The position numbers and the translations under genes were made by a program. From Treponema sp. (lineage in GTDB: Bacteria > Spirochaetota > Spirochaetia > Treponematales > Breznakiellaceae): 5,418 bases of DNA. Below the pieces are notes generated by a model that did not search any database, was not told the origin of the DNA, and was given only the letters and a program-made list of their open reading frames with translations. The DNA lies in the NCBI GenBank assembly GCA_009780285.1, contig WRAL01000122.1, positions 1-5,418 of the forward strand, given 5' to 3'. This document shows, one piece after another, positions 5,329 through 5,418 of the stretch (the first letter of the stretch is position 1; each line of letters begins with the position of its first letter).

Positions 5329-5418
5329 TTTGCCCTGTCGGCGCGTTTGATGCAATGGTAGATCAAAAGCCCCACTCCAATCGACAGCGGTATGATCCCG
5401 CCCAAAAGCGCGTAGGAA
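5325..5418 (-). CDS. C-terminal end of a small membrane protein, unidentified
   Basis: Only the last 30 codons are in the window; the gene begins beyond its right edge. The fragment contains one clear membrane helix, GGIIPLSIGVGLLIYH, followed by a positively charged tail (KRADRAK) expected to face the cytoplasm. Its TGA stop overlaps the sigma ATG as ATGA (5325-5328), so the two are very probably in one operon and translationally coupled. The helix resembles the second membrane helix of the anti-sigma factor (IIPLSIGVGLLIY beside MIPIGITIGILLTVY), which could mean common ancestry or only shared hydrophobic composition. I do not recognise a family from so short a piece. The frame is supported by the overlap geometry and by an uninterrupted hydrophobic-then-basic pattern. 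Involvement in the sigma signalling path is inference. Confidence 0.6.
   Translation of the reverse strand, partial: SYALLGGIIPLSIGVGLLIYHCIKRADRAK
5333..5336 (-). promoter_or_regulatory. weak ribosome binding site deciding the sigma start
   Basis: On the minus strand AGGG lies four bases before the ATG at 5328. It is short and close, so translation of the sigma gene may depend on ribosomes finishing the overlapping upstream gene. It favours ATG 5328 over the TTG at 5355. Confidence 0.45.

Noticed and set aside
5329..5355. Longer sigma factor starting at TTG 5355
   Set aside because: The added nine residues overlap the upstream gene further and lack family similarity; ATG 5328 has the ATGA overlap and an AGGG site.

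Overview
The window is a bacterial chromosomal segment. It is G+C-rich, with a strong preference for G or C at third codon positions, genes are densely packed, and no RNA gene, CRISPR array, insertion sequence or long repeat is visible. Multi-pass membrane proteins, a membrane-anchored peptidase and an ECF sigma/anti-sigma pair suit a Gram-negative-type or other didermal bacterium. A canonical glutaminyl-tRNA synthetase places it among lineages that charge glutamine directly, such as some Proteobacteria, Bacteroidota, Deinococcus and assorted other phyla. Phylum cannot be fixed from the sequence; an uncultured or deep-branching lineage is possible but is only a guess.

The left three quarters read rightward. 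A 5'-truncated uracil phosphoribosyltransferase-type gene (1-903) is extended at both ends relative to the usual enzyme. It is followed after 27 bases by a membrane-bound M28 metallopeptidase with five predicted C-terminal membrane helices (931-2424). After a 94-base gap containing a hairpin, short palindromes and a possible promoter comes glnS (2519-4273). These three genes have unrelated housekeeping or salvage roles: pyrimidine salvage, extracytoplasmic peptide hydrolysis and tRNA charging.

The right quarter reads leftward and converges on glnS with a 15-base gap between stop codons. It is a translationally coupled operon of at least three genes: the 3' end of a small membrane protein (window edge to 5325), an ECF sigma factor (5328-4759) and a zinc-binding anti-sigma factor with two C-terminal membrane helices (4762-4289). 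Both junctions are 4-base ATGA overlaps. The sigma factor should redirect RNA polymerase and the anti-sigma should hold it at the membrane. The truncated upstream membrane protein is a candidate third component of the signalling unit and is the least explained item here. No strongly novel system is proven.
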